The notes beneath the pieces are model-generated. The model saw only the letters and a list, made by a program, of their open reading frames with translations, was not told the DNA's origin and made no database searches. A program made the position numbers and the translations under genes. A stretch of DNA of 64,000 bases from Paenibacillus sp. TCA20 (GTDB lineage Bacteria; Bacillota; Bacilli; Paenibacillales; Paenibacillaceae), in assembly GCF_000732325.1 (NCBI RefSeq), contig NZ_BBIW01000004.1, forward strand, positions 124,001 through 188,000. Direction: 5' to 3'. Of the stretch, positions 63,345-64,000 are shown in pieces (position 1 is the first letter of the stretch; every line of letters starts with the position of its first letter).

Positions 63345-64000
63345 GCTACAGGATGAGACAAGACCTTAGAGAAGGCGAGAAGAACGAACGAGGGCTTCGC
63401 CAACGCAATGGGAGGATTCATTTTAAAAATTCACTGATGTCGCGATATCTGCTGATCGTCATCGTTGCGATGGTGTTCCTGCCGATCGCCTTTATGTCGA
63501 CAGGGCTTCTCTTCGGCATTCTGTATCCATTTGTCAACTCGGCAAATAACGATAATCTGCCTTACGGCAATTCCATTCAGATCGAAACGGACTGGCATGA
63601 AGAAGCGAAGAAGCTCAGCGGATTGCCGGAGGACAGCGTTAAGTTGAGGCTGGCAGAGCTTGGCGAGCATTATAAGGAATCGACGATTCTCTGGGTGGAT
63701 GATACGGGTATGACCAGCTTCAAGAAGCCGGACACCCTGCAGATTCAATCCCGCTGGGAGCCTTCTGATGCTGTGGAATATATGAAGAATGCACAAAATA
63801 ACACGGAGGTCTATACTGTCGTAGCCTTTATCGGAGGCGGGCAGGAGGATCTGGGTGAAGGATTTATATCCCTCGCGCTGCCAAGGGAGGTGCTGAGCCG
63901 CTCTTCTGACACGGGAGGCTGGGCGATCTATAACACACTCGCTATGATCATCATTTTAGGGCTGTTTATGCTCATCTCCTGGTCATTCTTCCGGCGCATC
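63341..64000 (+). CDS. Sensor histidine kinase (3' partial)
   Basis: The frame starts at the ATG overlapping the response regulator stop and stays open for 220 codons to the window end. It begins with a charged cytoplasmic tail (1-33), then a membrane helix (about 35-60, LLIVIVAMVFLPIAFMSTGL). An external sensor domain follows (about 65-190), then a second helix (about 198-215, LAMIIILGLFMLISWSFF). The kinase core lies beyond the window. Coupling to the OmpR-type regulator gives the partner assignment; the signal is unknown. Confidence 0.85.
   Translation, partial: MSYRMRQDLREGEKNERGLRQRNGRIHFKNSLMSRYLLIVIVAMVFLPIAFMSTGLLFGILYPFVNSANNDNLPYGNSIQIETDWHEEAKKLSGLPEDSVKLRLAELGEHYKESTILWVDDTGMTSFKKPDTLQIQSRWEPSDAVEYMKNAQNNTEVYTVVAFIGGGQEDLGEGFISLALPREVLSRSSDTGGWAIYNTLAMIIILGLFMLISWSFFRRI

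Noticed and set aside
1..64000. CRISPR arrays, insertion sequences, tRNA or rRNA genes
   Set aside because: No regularly spaced repeats, transposase motifs or tRNA-like cloverleaf signals were noticed when reading the window; only the ThiF relic hints at past mobile DNA.

Overview
The window looks like chromosomal DNA of a Paenibacillus or a close Bacillota relative. Signs are strong AGGAGG-type ribosome sites with frequent GTG/TTG starts, T-box, TPP and glycine riboswitches, CsoR/CopZ/CopA copper control, YesMN-type two-component systems beside xylan and maltodextrin ABC importers, and intrinsic terminators with long T runs. The genus is inferred from gene content and style, not from a marker gene. 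No tRNA, rRNA, CRISPR array or insertion sequence was seen. The first and last genes are cut by the window edges.

Left part (1-13 kb): end of a DUF445 membrane protein; a NarL-type two-component pair; a 56-aa small protein; a membrane GGDEF/HD-GYP c-di-GMP enzyme behind a DUF5317 membrane protein and a 30-residue hydrophobic peptide; the csoR-copZ-copA copper module with two CsoR operators; an ECF sigma/anti-sigma pair with an autoregulatory-type promoter; a TetR-DoxX pair and a nitroreductase.

Middle part (13-31 kb): a xylo-oligosaccharide locus (AraC regulator, GH43 xylosidase, sugar ABC importer, YesN/YesM-type two-component system); a TPP-riboswitch operon for a thiamine-precursor ABC transporter ending in a TatD-type hydrolase; a T-box-controlled, somewhat divergent seryl-tRNA synthetase; a flavin-fold stress protein; a secreted LysM-anchored 5'-nucleotidase.

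Accessory island (31.5-36.2 kb): AT-rich DNA with two unrecognised exported proteins, a frame-broken ThiF-family relic, an unrecognised 361-aa protein, and facing it a two-gene 'split' sigma factor (a region-4 protein overlapping a region-2-like protein, as in SigO/RsoA). This stretch and the 30-aa peptide/DUF5317/GGDEF-HD-GYP cluster are the best candidates for something poorly described.

Right part (36-64 kb): a LacI-controlled maltodextrin importer with a lipoprotein alpha-amylase; a Gly/Pro/Ser-rich unknown; a LysR regulator facing pstSCAB; an MFS exporter; a tandem glycine riboswitch ahead of the sdaAB-sdaAA serine deaminase; an LLM flavin oxidoreductase; an SDR; a LysR/OFA-type MFS pair; an ArsR repressor with an 860-aa CoA-disulfide-reductase/rhodanese/TusA/DsrE fusion; a neopullulanase-type GH13 that fits the maltodextrin theme; and an OmpR-type response regulator with its histidine kinase running off the end.
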